From: Phycisphaerales bacterium UBA3190
Lineage (GTDB): Bacteria; Planctomycetota; Phycisphaerae; Phycisphaerales; UBA1924
DNA: 47,695 bases
Assembly (NCBI GenBank): GCA_002364005.1
Contig: DEXG01000008.1
Coordinates: 192,086-239,780 of the forward strand
Reading direction: 5' to 3'
A model generated the notes under the pieces. It had not been told where the DNA came from. It saw only the letters and a program-made list of their open reading frames with translations, and made no database searches. How positions within the stretch are numbered: position 1 is the first letter of the stretch; the number at the start of each line of letters is the position of its first letter. The position numbers and the translations under genes are program-made. Shown piece by piece: positions 26,796-34,113 of this stretch.

Positions 26796-27737
26796 ATGGG
26801 CGATGAACTCACCCACATCCCGGTGCTTCCAAGCGAGGTGCTTGATCTCCTTGCCCCCCAAACAGGGCAGGTGTTTGTTGATTGCACCGCAGGGCTGGGT
26901 GGGCACGCGTGCCTGATCGCTCAGCAGATCGGTCCGATGGGCACGATCGTGCTCAATGATATGGATCAGGCGAATCTCGGTCGTGCCAAGGTCAGTGTTG
27001 CCAATGCTTTATGCCCGGGCGACCCCGCTTCTGTCAAGGTGCACGCGGTGCAGGGAAACTTTGCCGAGTTGCCCGCCAAGCTGCGGGAGCTGGGGCTGGT
27101 CGCGGACATGGTGCTGGCCGATTTGGGCTTTGCCAGCACGCAGGTCGATGACCCCCAGCGGGGGCTGAGTTTTCGCTTTTCCGGGCCTCTGGATATGCGT
27201 CTTGACCCCTCCATGCCCATCACGGCCGAGGAACTGGTCAACACGCTCCCGGAGCGAGATCTGGCGGACATCATCTTCCGCTACGGCGAGGAGAAATCGT
27301 CTCGAAGGATCGCGTCAAAACTTGTTGCTGCTCGGGAGGTTGAGCCGATTACAACGACTGACCGGCTCGCTGAGATTGTGCGTTCAGCGATCCCCGGCCC
27401 ACGCGGCGGCATCAACCCGGCGACGAAGACCTTCCAGGCCCTTCGAATCGCGGTCAACGATGAGCTCGGCAGCTTGGAATCGCTGCTTCGTTTGATCGGG
27501 ATCGCGCTCAAGAAGAACCACGCGGGTCAACCGAGCTGGCTGGCGTCGGGCTCACGGGTCGGGATCATCTCGTTTCACTCGCTCGAGGATCGTCCGGTGA
27601 AACGGGCAACGGGCGAGTGGGTCAAGGCGGGCTGGGCCGAGTCGGTCACGCGAAAGCCGATCGAGGCGGGAGACGCCGAGATCGGGAGCAACCCCAGGGC
27701 CCGATCGGCCAAGCTGCGAGGGGTGCGGGCAACCTAA
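26796..27737 (+). CDS. rsmH: 16S rRNA (cytosine-1402-N4)-methyltransferase
   Basis: 313 residues. RsmH (MraW) methylates C1402 of 16S rRNA with S-adenosylmethionine. Landmarks: HIPVLPSEVLDLL, VFVDCTAGLGGHACLI (SAM loop), ADLGFASTQVDDPQRGLSF, GPLDMRLD, RYGEEKSSRRIA, PATKTFQALRIAVNDEL and IISFHSLEDRPVK. It normally opens the division and cell-wall cluster, and here too an FtsL-like and an FtsI-type gene follow. MraZ is not upstream. The start ATG 26796 has no ribosome site and a TATCCT box six bases before it; frames further upstream overlap the divergent gene. Confidence 0.95.
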   Translation: MGDELTHIPVLPSEVLDLLAPQTGQVFVDCTAGLGGHACLIAQQIGPMGTIVLNDMDQANLGRAKVSVANALCPGDPASVKVHAVQGNFAELPAKLRELGLVADMVLADLGFASTQVDDPQRGLSFRFSGPLDMRLDPSMPITAEELVNTLPERDLADIIFRYGEEKSSRRIASKLVAAREVEPITTTDRLAEIVRSAIPGPRGGINPATKTFQALRIAVNDELGSLESLLRLIGIALKKNHAGQPSWLASGSRVGIISFHSLEDRPVKRATGEWVKAGWAESVTRKPIEAGDAEIGSNPRARSAKLRGVRAT

Positions 27738-27830
27738 GCCCGAGACAGTTCGAACATCACGCGAGAGCGTGCTGCGTCGCATTCATCATTTCTGAACACG
27801 CAGAACCAAGGATCGGTTCTACGCTGCGTC

Positions 27831-28643
27831 ATGGCATCACCCGGCAAGGAAGCGGCAGTGACCAAAGAAAGCAAACTCGCACTCATCATCGGCTTTGTGC
27901 TCGTGCTCGTCGTCGGCGTGCTCGTCAGCGATCATTTCTCGCAGGCAAGCAACATGACGCTCGACACCATGCGAGGCGATCAGTCACGCAATGAGCCCAT
28001 CATCGCACACCTCGGCACCGGCGAGCAGAGCGCGATCGATCAGGCGATCGTTCGCTCCGAGCAGCAGCCCGAGACCCGCTCGCAAGAAGTGCACGAGCCG
28101 GTCGTGATCAGCAACGCGCCGCGCGATCGCTCGCTCATCGAGCAGGCCTTCGACGAGGCACGCCAGCGGGTGAAGAATACGGATTTCCCCGCGGCAGTCG
28201 AGCCGGTACGCACCGACGAGCCCGCCAGGCCACAGTCAGGCCGACCGCTGCCAGTGCAGACCTACCAGCAGTACACGGTCATCGCGGGTGATTCCCTGAT
28301 CGGGATCGCACGCCGCCTGCTGGGCGATGGCGAGCGTTGGCTCGAGATCGAGCACCTCAACGCGGACAAGCTCGGCCCGGACTCAGTGCTGCAGATCGGG
28401 ATGACCCTCAAACTCCCGGGCGACGCACGCATCCTGACCACCGGGTCACGCCAGACCCGCACGACCAGCCGCGACTCGGCGAGCAAGCGGTCCTACACCG
28501 TGGCCAAGGGTGACACGCTGGGCGAGATTTCGATCAAGCTGCTTGGGACCTCCAAACGCATGAACGAGATCGTCGAACTCAACGGGCTCTCAAGCCCGGA
28601 CGAGATCTTCGTGGGTATGACGCTGAAGATCCCCGCCAAGTAA
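27831..28643 (+). CDS. Membrane-anchored protein with two LysM domains
   Basis: 270 residues. A TM anchor lies near residues 16-36 (LALIIGFVLVLVVGVLVSDHF), then a low-complexity linker (about 37-140). Two LysM peptidoglycan-binding domains follow: YTVIAGDSLIGIARRLLGDG to LKLPGD (about 145-200) and YTVAKGDTLGEISIKLLGTS to LKIPAK at the very end. It should tether the membrane to the cell wall. Its position between rsmH and the FtsL-like gene is not typical of division clusters. TACGCT lies five bases before ATG 27831 and no ribosome site is seen, so it probably has its own leaderless promoter. Confidence 0.85.
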   Translation: MASPGKEAAVTKESKLALIIGFVLVLVVGVLVSDHFSQASNMTLDTMRGDQSRNEPIIAHLGTGEQSAIDQAIVRSEQQPETRSQEVHEPVVISNAPRDRSLIEQAFDEARQRVKNTDFPAAVEPVRTDEPARPQSGRPLPVQTYQQYTVIAGDSLIGIARRLLGDGERWLEIEHLNADKLGPDSVLQIGMTLKLPGDARILTTGSRQTRTTSRDSASKRSYTVAKGDTLGEISIKLLGTSKRMNEIVELNGLSSPDEIFVGMTLKIPAK

Positions 28644-28683
28644 GCCATCGGGGCAGACCCCGACCCGACCGAAAGCCATTGTT

Positions 28684-29097
28684 GTGTTCGCCAAGCTCGT
28701 TGTGCTCATCCTGGTCTTTGGTGCTTCGGGTATCGGTGTGCTCTCGGTGCGTCAGTCCAGACTGCAAGCCGTGCACGAGATGGCCGAGTCCCGCCACCGA
28801 ATCCGTCAGCTCGACGAGCAGGCGGGCGAGATCCGGGCCATGATCGCCCGTGCGTGCACCCCCCAACGCGTGCACAAGATGCTCCGGGAGGGTGGGTACT
28901 ACACGCCCGCCTCACAAGCGCCCGCGGAACTCCAGCTGGCGCACCGCATGGTCGAGACGGTCCCCGACGCGATCATGGATCCCAGCACGGTCAACAGTTC
29001 GGGCAACGATGTCGTGATCACCGAGGATACGCTTGCCCCCGGTTCGGTCGTCATGACGCTCGAAGACGGCACCCGCGTGGTCTTCGTTCGCGAGTGA
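28684..29097 (+). CDS. FtsL-like bitopic membrane protein
   Basis: 137 residues with a GTG start. One TM helix (about 4-20, LVVLILVFGASGIGVLSV) is followed at once by a short coiled-coil-like segment (RLQAVHEMAESRHRIRQLDE) and a soluble end. That layout and its place between rsmH and a division-type PBP match FtsL, a low-similarity scaffold of the divisome. The soluble part (PGSVVMTLEDGTRVVFVRE) is longer than in classical FtsL. Sequence alone does not prove the assignment. Stop and next ATG are 22 bp apart. Confidence 0.6.
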   Translation: MFAKLVVLILVFGASGIGVLSVRQSRLQAVHEMAESRHRIRQLDEQAGEIRAMIARACTPQRVHKMLREGGYYTPASQAPAELQLAHRMVETVPDAIMDPSTVNSSGNDVVITEDTLAPGSVVMTLEDGTRVVFVRE

Positions 29098-29119
29098 GCA
29101 AACACCCTGGAGCGTACCC

Positions 29120-31147
29120 ATGAGCAGCGAACGCGATGCCCTGATGTCCCCTGTCCTCAACCGTGCCGCGATCGATCCGCGGGGCACGCTTGTCGCGTGG
29201 CTGCTCCGCATCGGGATGCTGCTGGCGCTGACGATTGTCATCGCACGCGTCGTCCAACTCCAGGTCGCCCCGGGCGAGCAGCTCTCGGGCTTTGTCGAAT
29301 CACGCACCAGCCGACAGGCGCTCGGAGCAACACGCGGCGACCTGCTCGACCGGCGCGGACGCACGCTCGCGACGACTCGCATGGGCTATCAGCTGATCGT
29401 TGACCCCGAGGGGCTCCGCAAGGCGATGCAGCGTGACCCAACACTCTTCGATCGTGTGGTTGTGCAACTGGGCACGGTGCTGGCGACCAGCCCCGATGAG
29501 TTCGCGCCACGCATGATCCGGGCGATCGTGGGCAACGAGCAGGCATCCGCGTCGGCAGACGCGACCGTTTCTCGGTATCTCCGGATCGGTGAAGTGCTCA
29601 ATCAGGAACAGGCCAAGAAGCTCCGCGAACTCAAAGCCGACGGCAAGCTCCCCGCGATTACCATCGAGCACGAGCCCGTGCGCGAGCAGACCAGCGCCGA
29701 CCTGCTCGGCCCCATCGTCGGCAAAGTGGCCTTCGCACCCAAAGCCACCGAGAAGAGCGGCGTGCTCGGGGCAGAGAAGCTCTTCGATGATCGTTTGCGC
29801 GGCGAAGACGGCTCGCTGACCTATGTCCGCGATGCCAACGGGCGTCCGCTCTGGATCGAGCGCGGCGCCTGGATCGACGCGAACAAGGGCAAGGATGTCC
29901 GGCTGAGCATCGACCTGGAGATCCAGCGCATCGTGCGCGAGCACCTGATCTGGGGCATGGAGCAGGCCGATGCCGCGGGAGGTCGGGCGATCGTCATCAA
30001 CCCGCACACGGGCGAGATCCTCGCCATGACCGATCATCTGCGCCATATCCCGGACCTGGCCCCCGTCCCTTGGTGGGATCCTGAATCGGACACGCCGCGC
30101 ACGCGCCTGCCCCCGCTGGACGAACAGCCACGGTACAAGGTGCTCCGTGACGATCCCAACCGGGAGATCGAACCAACGCTGGCGCACAACCGGGTGCTCG
30201 AGGATGTCTACGAGCCGGGTTCGACCTTCAAACCCTTCGCGTGGACCCTGGCCAAAACCCGCGGGCTCCTCCCCGACGACGAGGTGCTCGACATCAAGCA
30301 GAAGGCCATCTTCACCGACTACGGTCGGCGCATCCAAGATGTGTATACCCACGATGATCTCAACAACTGGGACGCGGTCATTCGCTACTCGTCGAACATC
30401 GGCATGTACCACGCGACCTCGCGTCTGAGCTTTGAAGACCTGCGTGGCATGGTCAAGGCACTGGGATTCGGCTCGCCAACCGGCATCGGGCTCGGTGGCG
30501 AGGCATCGGGCATCGTCACCAGCGCCAAGAACTGGAGCAACTACACCCAGACCTCGATCGGGATGGGATATGAGATCTCCGTAACCCCGATCCAGATGGC
30601 CCGCGCGTTCAGTGTCTTCGCCCGTCATGGAGAACTCGCCGGGACGCTCCCGGAGATTCGCCTGACTGCCGCCGGAGACGATGATCGGCGCGGGATACTC
30701 GGTGATGAAACGATCGTCAAACGGGTCTTCAGCGCCGAAGCCGCCCAACGCACCACCAAGCCCATGCGGATCGTCGCGCAGAACATGGACAAGGTCATGC
30801 GTCGTCAGTACCCAGACCTGCCAGAGCCACGCTACTCGATGTTCGGCAAGTCGGGCACCTCCCTGATCGCCATGGTGCCCCCGGAACCGGGGCTGCTGCC
30901 ACCGGGCGGTGGTCGGGCCTATTTCGAGAAACAGCACCACTCAAGCTTCATCGTGGCCGCCCCAGCCGAGGATCCCCAGATCGTGGTGCTCGTCGTGCTG
31001 GACGATATCGGACCTGAACGGGTGCGTGTTCGTCATCACTACGGCTCATGGGTCGCCGGGCCGGTGGTGCGGCGAATTGTCGAAGACACCCTGCCATATT
31101 TGAATGTAGCGCCCGATCTCGAAGAAAAACCGAACAAAGCCGAGTGA
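29120..31147 (+). CDS. ftsI: Penicillin-binding transpeptidase, FtsI-type
   Basis: 675 residues. A TM anchor lies near 25-45, then a dimerisation domain opening with ALGATRGDLLDRRGRTLA, then the transpeptidase: EPGSTFKPF (Ser368-x-x-Lys371), RYSSNIGM (Ser424-x-Asn426) and FGKSGTS (KSGT at 577-580). It crosslinks septal peptidoglycan in the periplasm. Its presence matters because classical views held that planctomycetes lack peptidoglycan. Genes for FtsI-class enzymes usually follow ftsL, as here. ATG 29120 follows CTGGAGCG. After this gene the cluster stops: murE, murF and mraY are not here. The symbol rests on domain order and context. Confidence 0.85.
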   Translation: MSSERDALMSPVLNRAAIDPRGTLVAWLLRIGMLLALTIVIARVVQLQVAPGEQLSGFVESRTSRQALGATRGDLLDRRGRTLATTRMGYQLIVDPEGLRKAMQRDPTLFDRVVVQLGTVLATSPDEFAPRMIRAIVGNEQASASADATVSRYLRIGEVLNQEQAKKLRELKADGKLPAITIEHEPVREQTSADLLGPIVGKVAFAPKATEKSGVLGAEKLFDDRLRGEDGSLTYVRDANGRPLWIERGAWIDANKGKDVRLSIDLEIQRIVREHLIWGMEQADAAGGRAIVINPHTGEILAMTDHLRHIPDLAPVPWWDPESDTPRTRLPPLDEQPRYKVLRDDPNREIEPTLAHNRVLEDVYEPGSTFKPFAWTLAKTRGLLPDDEVLDIKQKAIFTDYGRRIQDVYTHDDLNNWDAVIRYSSNIGMYHATSRLSFEDLRGMVKALGFGSPTGIGLGGEASGIVTSAKNWSNYTQTSIGMGYEISVTPIQMARAFSVFARHGELAGTLPEIRLTAAGDDDRRGILGDETIVKRVFSAEAAQRTTKPMRIVAQNMDKVMRRQYPDLPEPRYSMFGKSGTSLIAMVPPEPGLLPPGGGRAYFEKQHHSSFIVAAPAEDPQIVVLVVLDDIGPERVRVRHHYGSWVAGPVVRRIVEDTLPYLNVAPDLEEKPNKAE

Positions 31148-31219
31148 TCTCGTCGGTTCCTTTCGTGGATTTCTCGCTGATTCAGGGGGAAATTTTGTGT
31201 TTCAGCACTGAGAAACACA

Positions 31220-31248
31220 TTGTTCTCGAAAGATCTTTCGTGTATTGT
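31220..31248 (+). promoter_or_regulatory. Promoter with palindromic spacer
   Basis: TTGTTC (31220-31225) and TATTGT (31243-31248) are 17 bp apart. The spacer contains a perfect 14-bp palindrome, CGAAAGATCTTTCG (31227-31240). It gives a leader of about 85 nt to the gene at 31339. The palindrome sits where a repressor would block RNA polymerase. Confidence 0.6.
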
Positions 31249-31338
31249 TCCCTGTAGGAAACAGAACCGTGGGGGCACTGGTCGTTCGTGATCGACCGGC
31301 ATGACTGCACGCGATACACAAATCTGGAGAGATGAACC

Positions 31339-32070
31339 ATGAAAAAGACCACACTGAGCGTGGCATTGCTCGCACTGCTTGCTGGTGGCGCATCGGCTGA
31401 TGTCTACAACGACAACACCGGCAACCACCTCGACGGCGGCGATGTCCACGACTTCTTCTACAGCCAGGGCTTCAACCATCTGGACATCACCTCGGTCGAG
31501 ATGACCAACGACGCCGACTTCCTCTACATCAACATTTCGGTTGATGCGGATATTGATGCCGTCAACTGGGGCAAGTACATCGTCGGCTTCGACACCGGTC
31601 GCAACGCCGGCGACAACTCGACCGATCCCGGCTCATGGGGCCGCAATGTCGACTGGGGCCGCGGGATCACCGACTTCATCGGCTCATGGGCCGACGACGG
31701 CGGCAGCGCTGCCGGCGCCGAGCTTCGCTCATGGGACGGCGGCGCATGGGGCCTGACCGACGCGACCTACGCCGCGGGCACCGACATCATGGCCAGCGAT
31801 GCGGGTCACGCATCGGGCGTCCAGATGCTCACCGTCTCGCTCGCTTCGCTGGGCCTCTCGGTCGGCGATGTGCTGGAGTTTGATATCTTCACCACCGGCG
31901 GCGGTGCCGATCCAGGGATCGACCACCTCAGCCGTGACGATTACGCCACCGACGACTGGGCCAACCAGTCGGTCGCGGGCGAGTTCCTCAGCTACACCAT
32001 CGTGCCCGCACCGGGTTCGGTCGCGCTGATGGGCCTCGGCGGCCTGGTCGCAACGCGTCGTCGTCGCTGA
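31339..32070 (+). CDS. Secreted PEP-CTERM-like protein, DxGRNAGDN family, copy 1
   Basis: 243 residues, function unknown. A signal peptide ends near ASAD. The mature domain is predicted beta-rich with many Asp and Gly: NHLDITSVEMTNDADFLYIN, FDTGRNAGDNSTDPGSWGRN, and GITDFIGSWADDGG. The repeated Asp-rich turns could bind calcium (inference). The tail is VPAPGSVALMGLGG then VATRRRR. It is unrelated to the QDFSL family apart from signal and anchor. It has its own promoter and a strong terminator. Its paralog follows after 211 bp. Confidence 0.85.
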   Translation: MKKTTLSVALLALLAGGASADVYNDNTGNHLDGGDVHDFFYSQGFNHLDITSVEMTNDADFLYINISVDADIDAVNWGKYIVGFDTGRNAGDNSTDPGSWGRNVDWGRGITDFIGSWADDGGSAAGAELRSWDGGAWGLTDATYAAGTDIMASDAGHASGVQMLTVSLASLGLSVGDVLEFDIFTTGGGADPGIDHLSRDDYATDDWANQSVAGEFLSYTIVPAPGSVALMGLGGLVATRRRR

Positions 32071-32101
32071 TTCGCATCGCGCATTCCTATAGATCACAGG
32101 G

Positions 32102-32131
32102 ACCCACTCGGTACGCCGGGTGGGTTTTTTC
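32102..32131 (+). terminator. Rho-independent terminator with UACG loop
   Basis: A 10-bp stem (ACCCACTCGG paired with CCGGGTGGGT, one G-T pair) closed by TACG, a UNCG-type loop, followed by six T. It ends the gene at 31339. Confidence 0.9.
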
Positions 32132-32281
32132 GTTTGTACGACGCTCAAACGCATCGGTTTCGTGAGCTTTCTGGGGTTGTTGATGCTTGGAGCGGATTGA
32201 CGGGGAAAGCGTTTTCTGGTAGCATCATCGTTCCCCTCTCCGCTCGTGGTGAATGGTAGAGGGCACGGAGAGAACAACACG

Positions 32282-33010
32282 ATGAAGAACCAGACACTCA
32301 GCCTACTGGCAATCTCACTGATGACTTGCGGTGCTTCGGCAGACTTCTACTACGACGCGACGGGCGACCTTGCATCACCAGACTTTGATGGCGAGGCACA
32401 CTTGGATATCAGTTCCGTCGAGATCACAAACGACGCCAACTTCCTCTACATCAGCATCAATACCCAAGGCGATCTGGATGCGGTCAACTGGGGCAAGTTC
32501 GTGGTCGGCATCGACACCGGACGCAACGCTGGCGACAACTCGACCGATCCCGGTTCATGGAACCGCAATGTCGACTGGGGACGCGGCATCACCGACTTCA
32601 TCGGCTCGTGGACTGACGACGGAGGGTCGGGTGCAGGCGCCGAACTTCGCTCCTTCAACGGCGCCAGCTGGGGGCTGACCGATGCAACCTCCCTCGGCGG
32701 CGGCGATGTCACCGCTGATGATTCCGCACACGCCAGCGGGACCCAGATCCTTGCGGTCTCTCTCTCAGCCCTCGGGCTCAGCGATGGCGACACCTTCGAC
32801 TTTGATGTCTTCTCATCCGGTGGTGGCGCCGATCCGGGTGTTGATCACCTCAGCCGCCTCGATCAGGCCACATCGGGTTGGGGGACCACCTCGGTGGCCG
32901 GGCAGTTCATGAACTACACTGTGAGCATCGTCCCGCTCCCCTCGGCCGCGTTCGCCGGCTTCATCGGGCTCGCGGGCATCGCGGGCGTACGCTGCATCAA
33001 ACGGCGCTGA
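32282..33010 (+). CDS. Secreted PEP-CTERM-like protein, DxGRNAGDN family, copy 2
   Basis: 242 residues, paralog of the previous gene. Shared blocks include NDANFLYISIN, DTGRNAGDNSTDPGSW and RNVDWGRGITDFIGSW, and a GGGADPG(V/I)DHLSR motif. The signal peptide ends near ASAD. The tail departs from the pattern: IVPLPSAAFAGFIGLAGIAG followed by VRCIKRR, with PLP instead of PEP and a Cys among the basic residues. The start at ATG 32282 is chosen over 32246 because it begins the signal peptide. A terminator follows 29 bp after the stop. Confidence 0.84.
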   Translation: MKNQTLSLLAISLMTCGASADFYYDATGDLASPDFDGEAHLDISSVEITNDANFLYISINTQGDLDAVNWGKFVVGIDTGRNAGDNSTDPGSWNRNVDWGRGITDFIGSWTDDGGSGAGAELRSFNGASWGLTDATSLGGGDVTADDSAHASGTQILAVSLSALGLSDGDTFDFDVFSSGGGADPGVDHLSRLDQATSGWGTTSVAGQFMNYTVSIVPLPSAAFAGFIGLAGIAGVRCIKRR

Positions 33011-33039
33011 CGGAAACCATTCCACCTGAACACACAAAG

Positions 33040-33064
33040 CACCCGGCAACCGCCGGGTGTTTTT
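33040..33064. terminator. Rho-independent terminator between convergent genes
   Basis: CACCCGGC and GCCGGGTG around AACC (33040-33059), then TTTTT. It sits between the plus-strand PEP-CTERM-like gene and the minus-strand valS operon. Confidence 0.85.
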
Positions 33065-34113
33065 CATTCAATCGGGGACTGGCCCGCGACGATCTTGTTG
33101 CGACCACCCACACGCACGACCCGGGCGATGAAACGCTGGTACTGCGCATCGATCTCACGCAGCGTGGTGCCCTCGGGCAGGTAGGCCAGCAGGGTGTCAG
33201 CGCCCGTTCGGCGGGTGTTGAACTGGCGCAGGGCCTCACCCGTCAGCCGGTCCCGCAACGATCCCGAGGCGCAATCGGTCAGCAACTGTTCAAACCCGCT
33301 GCGGTAGGTGCCGCCTTGGCCCTCGCGGAGGAAGTGGACCAACGCCCAGACCTGCGCGTAGTACACCAGGGCCGCGGGCTGCGTGCTCCCGCTCCGGCTG
33401 CCTTGCTCGATCAGATCCTGCGGCCGCAGCGAGAGCAGCGCATGCACGGGCATGAGTGACTCGGCGTTGTACGCGTCACGTAGCTGATCGAAGCGTTCGG
33501 TGTTGGCCCAAGCCATGAACCGCGGGTGGTCGGGGAACTGCTCATCCCAGCGAAAGCCCTCCATGACGCACGCAACCCCCTCGTCGAGCCACACGGGCAT
33601 CGGGCCGGCGAAGGTCGAGTGGGCATACTGGTGCCAGCCCTCATGGGCACAGATCACAAACGAGTCGCGTGGTCCCAGATCGAAGAAGACCCCGATGTGA
33701 TTGGCCGAGTACCCGCCCCGCTCGATCGACAGGTACACCGGCGCCCGGTCGCCCATCAACGCGTTGGTCATCGTCGCCCACTGGCTGCGGTTGTCGAAGA
33801 AGAAGGTCTCGATCGTCTGACCCGGGCGGGGAAGGCGCACCAGGTCAGACTGGTAATGCAGGACCGACAGCTCAACAAACGGCGGCAGACGCTCGAGGAT
33901 CTTGCGATCATCGCTGGTGGTCCGGATGATCGCGTTGGGCGTGCGGTACTCCCAGCCCGTGTTGCCCCGGAAGGTCCAGGGCTGACGGTCTGCGACAAAA
34001 CGCCCAACATCGGCGGTGGGGGGCGTGGCCGGCTCGGCCCGGTCACGCACCGGCGCGGAATCGCAGGCGCACAGCGTGAGGAGCACGACCGCGATCGCGG
34101 CGCGAGCGATCAT
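33064..34113 (-). CDS. Lipoprotein with gluzincin-type protease motif (DUF1570-like)
   Basis: 349 residues. Signal LLTLCACDS suggests a lipoprotein (Cys17). The central motif is CAHEGWHQYAH, a HExxH-like variant (HEGWH), followed about 15 residues later by VWLDEGVACVMEGF, giving the downstream Glu of a gluzincin. This matches the DUF1570/peptidase MA-like pattern frequent in planctomycetes. The expected catalytic Glu of HExxH is present. It is predicted to be an envelope metalloprotease of unknown substrate. Its ATG overlaps the valS stop (ATGA, 34110-34113), so it is translated after valS. Confidence 0.78.
   Translation of the reverse strand: MIARAAIAVVLLTLCACDSAPVRDRAEPATPPTADVGRFVADRQPWTFRGNTGWEYRTPNAIIRTTSDDRKILERLPPFVELSVLHYQSDLVRLPRPGQTIETFFFDNRSQWATMTNALMGDRAPVYLSIERGGYSANHIGVFFDLGPRDSFVICAHEGWHQYAHSTFAGPMPVWLDEGVACVMEGFRWDEQFPDHPRFMAWANTERFDQLRDAYNAESLMPVHALLSLRPQDLIEQGSRSGSTQPAALVYYAQVWALVHFLREGQGGTYRSGFEQLLTDCASGSLRDRLTGEALRQFNTRRTGADTLLAYLPEGTTLREIDAQYQRFIARVVRVGGRNKIVAGQSPIE

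Noticed and set aside
29300..30940. 546-codon minus-strand frame opposite the PBP gene
   Set aside because: Antisense shadow of a gene with complete penicillin-binding motifs.
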